Assembly: GCA_019454045.1 (NCBI GenBank)
Contig: SKCR01036761.1
Location: 186,001 to 250,000 of the forward strand
DNA from: Zanthoxylum bungeanum
Taxonomy: Eukaryota > Streptophyta > Magnoliopsida > Sapindales > Rutaceae
Reading direction: 5' to 3'
DNA: 64,000 nucleotides
The translations under genes were made by a program, and so were the position numbers. Each line of letters opens with the position of its first letter. The stretch's first letter is position 1. Below the pieces are notes generated by a model. That model made no database searches, was not told the DNA's origin, and saw only the letters and a list, made by a program, of their open reading frames with translations. Shown in pieces: positions 62,314 through 64,000 of this stretch.

Positions 62314-62700
62314 ACAACCTTGACTTTGGCCAACAAATTGTATGAAACTTAACTAGGTAGATCTCAAAGATCAATTGGATCTCATCCAATTCCTAGATCC
62401 AGCAGGTGGACATCCAAGTCCGAAACATATATCTAATATATGCCAATATATCCAATATATTCCCTAACCTTTTTCCTCTGAATCAACTAAGCCTTGGCTT
62501 TGGCACAACAAACTTAATGATTCCAGTTAAGCGGGACCCATTGACCTTGGAAAGCTTCGTAATCGATGTCGATGGACAAGAAGTGATCTTGACTTTGGCC
62601 AACAAATAACAACTTGGACAAGACATGCGATATAGAACAAAGCCTTCATGATTCAAACACATCAGCGATGGACAAAGGTCTTGACTTTGGCCAACAAACC
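62314..62700 (-). promoter_or_regulatory. B2 leader stem-loops
   Basis: The four TTGGCCAAAG-type hairpins of element B are present in reverse order on this strand. The outermost pairs are ggtcttg/caaacc (62677-62683/62695-62700) and acaaccttg/caaattgt (62314-62322/62334-62341). In the latter a changed base still pairs as G-U. Confidence 0.7.
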
Positions 62701-63058
62701 AGTGTCAATCTTGGATCTTGAGTAAGAATCACTCAATGGAAGGAAAACACATAATATTTATTGAGGGTTTTTTTCGCGTAATTGGCAACCAATTAATTAT
62801 CTTTGATTAGGTCTCATCATTCACCCTTAAACATGCATTCTAAAAGCATAATAAGGCGCGATAAATAAATTAATAATGATATGCGGATGGATATTTAAAA
62901 CATTTTGTTCCTAGAACAAATCTCTACCTTTCCTCTCTCCCGCTAGCACAAATCTTACTTCTACCCAATTACATAACATTTCTAAAGAAACCTCATTTAC
63001 ATTGAGGAGAATATGTGAGAAGAGAAATACAAAGAGTCAAGAGGTAATAGGCTGGACA

Positions 63059-63761
63059 TGTTGGACAGTTATGACCCATAGCATCACTATTTGTACAGAT
63101 CATGGTGTTGTTGTACAAATTAACTATGTGACAAAGGAAATTGCTCTTTTATCATTTGTAATTAGATTACCAAGATGTATAAATGATAGAAAGTCCGTAT
63201 GATTATTTTCGGATTGAGATGAAATGAGACAGTATCAATCCATAAAGGTTTAATCATTAAATATCCCTAGTCGTAGTATTATCGAGATTGGACATCGATA
63301 ATGCGGAATAGACTAGTATTACACTAGTGCGCGTTGTGGGAGCATAACGGTATAGTTCTCATATATTTGGGTATAGGATACTCATGCAAGTGTAATAGGA
63401 GGTTGTGTTTACCGATGGTATGGAAACAGCTTCGCTCTAGATAGACCCCTCAGAATTCCATTGGTAGTATGACTATGTGTCTATGGAAGTCCGAATCAAG
63501 GTAGGTGTATTTGGTCTTAACCTGAGACTTGCACCGCTAATACTTGCGACAATCAATATACTTTGGTTTTGGTCGTCCAGGGCTTTAACAGGTTCTGTGT
63601 ACGCCTCTTCTGGGTATATTGAGAATCGTAGTGTATTGAGTGTGATGTCGAGATGGAAGTATCACTCCAGTCATAGTGGAGATGATGATCACGTAGGATA
63701 CGGAACTGGTTCTCTTATGTACTGCAGTCATCGGGATTATATGACTAGGTCATGATTATCC
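63059..63761 (+). mobile_element. B5 LTR start (5' end of another family-B insertion)
   Basis: TGTTGGACAGTTATGACC begins at 63059 inside the B2 leader, whose homology to 52090 of element B ends exactly there (left flank ggaca). It follows the B LTR for 703 bp, to gattatcc, then changes to LTR C. The open frame at 63477-63755 is the recurrent B-LTR frame. Confidence 0.85.
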
Positions 63762-64000
63762 TATAGGAAACGCTTTCCTCACGCAGCGGAAGCGATTAGG
63801 CACACGGATCGACCTTGAAAAATTTTTATGCTTTCCCTTTCCTTTTGTCGAATCTGACCAGCAGGTATACTGATATTTTTCTTCTGTTTCGGACAAGATT
63901 TCAGCCCCGGATCACCCTCGAAACAGTCCCCGAAAAGCCCCCCGAACTGCAGTGAAAAAACGTACAGTTTTGGACCCGTTACACACCCGAACTGCACCCA
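63762..64000 (-). mobile_element. C LTR start, cut by window end
   Basis: TATAGGAAACGCTTTCC onward aligns with 10075-10330 (cacacagatcg.acttgaaaa, cccc.aaaagccccgaa, gttttggac). It interrupts the B5 LTR. The rest is outside the window. Confidence 0.7.

Larger units (their letters stand above)
46419..63058 (-). mobile_element. Ty1/copia element B2, split by nested B and cut by B5
   Basis: Minus-strand family-B element with its 3' LTR at 46419-48429, polypurine tract, end of RNase H at 48430-48941, then, after the inserted element B and its cttag duplication, the rest of pol, gag and leader at 58776-63058. The RNase H sequence rejoins correctly across the insertion. The upstream leader and 5' LTR lie beyond another B insertion at 63059. 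All coding parts are degenerate. Confidence 0.88.

Noticed and set aside
1..64000. tRNA, rRNA or organelle-derived segments.
   Set aside because: I saw no cloverleaf-like or ribosomal sequence; the tRNA-like strings found are primer-binding sites next to LTRs.

Overview
The window looks like repeat-rich nuclear DNA of a flowering plant, most likely a dicot. It is AT-rich, has no operon-like gene packing, and is nearly filled by degenerate long-LTR Ty1/copia retrotransposons plus remnants of Ty3/gypsy elements. I found no intact host gene. The only non-element coding trace is a broken, spliced gene fragment split between 1600-1729 and 4112-4696. Family letters (A, A2, A3, B, C, D, E) are my own labels, based on LTR sequence.

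Layout. 1-1729 is unclassified. 1730-4106 is a solo family-A LTR (minus; target-site duplication ggcct) inside the gene fragment. 4697-7154 is a related LTR (E). 7155-10074 is a minus-strand Ty3/gypsy pol remnant. 10075-11646 is an LTR of family C and 11650-13196 a truncated family-B LTR. 13197-22125 is a minus-strand copia element (A3) with gag-pol between two LTRs. 22126-23414 is the 3' part of a minus-strand copia element (D). 23415-45213 is an old copia complex (A2) carrying a complete nested copia element (A, 26555-35779, TSD acatg) and a 4.5-kb gypsy-like solo LTR (40116-44592, TSD ccaga). 45214-46418 is an unclassified repeat. 46419-63058 is a minus-strand family-B element (B2) split by a complete plus-strand family-B element (48942-58770, TSD cttag) and cut at 63059 by a third family-B LTR, which is itself cut by a C LTR at 63762.

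None of the elements looks autonomous. Reading frames carry stops and shifts, and reverse-transcriptase catalytic motifs are altered in A3 (YVYD), D (YVND), B/B2 (NNDD/YNDD) and the gypsy remnant (YSDD). Only element A keeps YVDD, with eight nonsense codons in an otherwise continuous pol frame. B and B2 share an integrase stop codon and a deletion before RNase H, so both descend from an already defective parent presumably moved in trans.

The most unusual signal is structural. The untranslated leaders of families A, A2, A3 and B each hold four dispersed stem-loops. They show the same loop core (GTGCCAAAGC or TTGGCCAAAG) on stems that differ in sequence but keep pairing. A separate set of three 35-nt hairpins with constant loop and covarying stems lies in the gypsy-like solo LTR, and four short GCC/GGC hairpins lie at 46041-46187. 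All boundaries, identities and structures were judged by eye.
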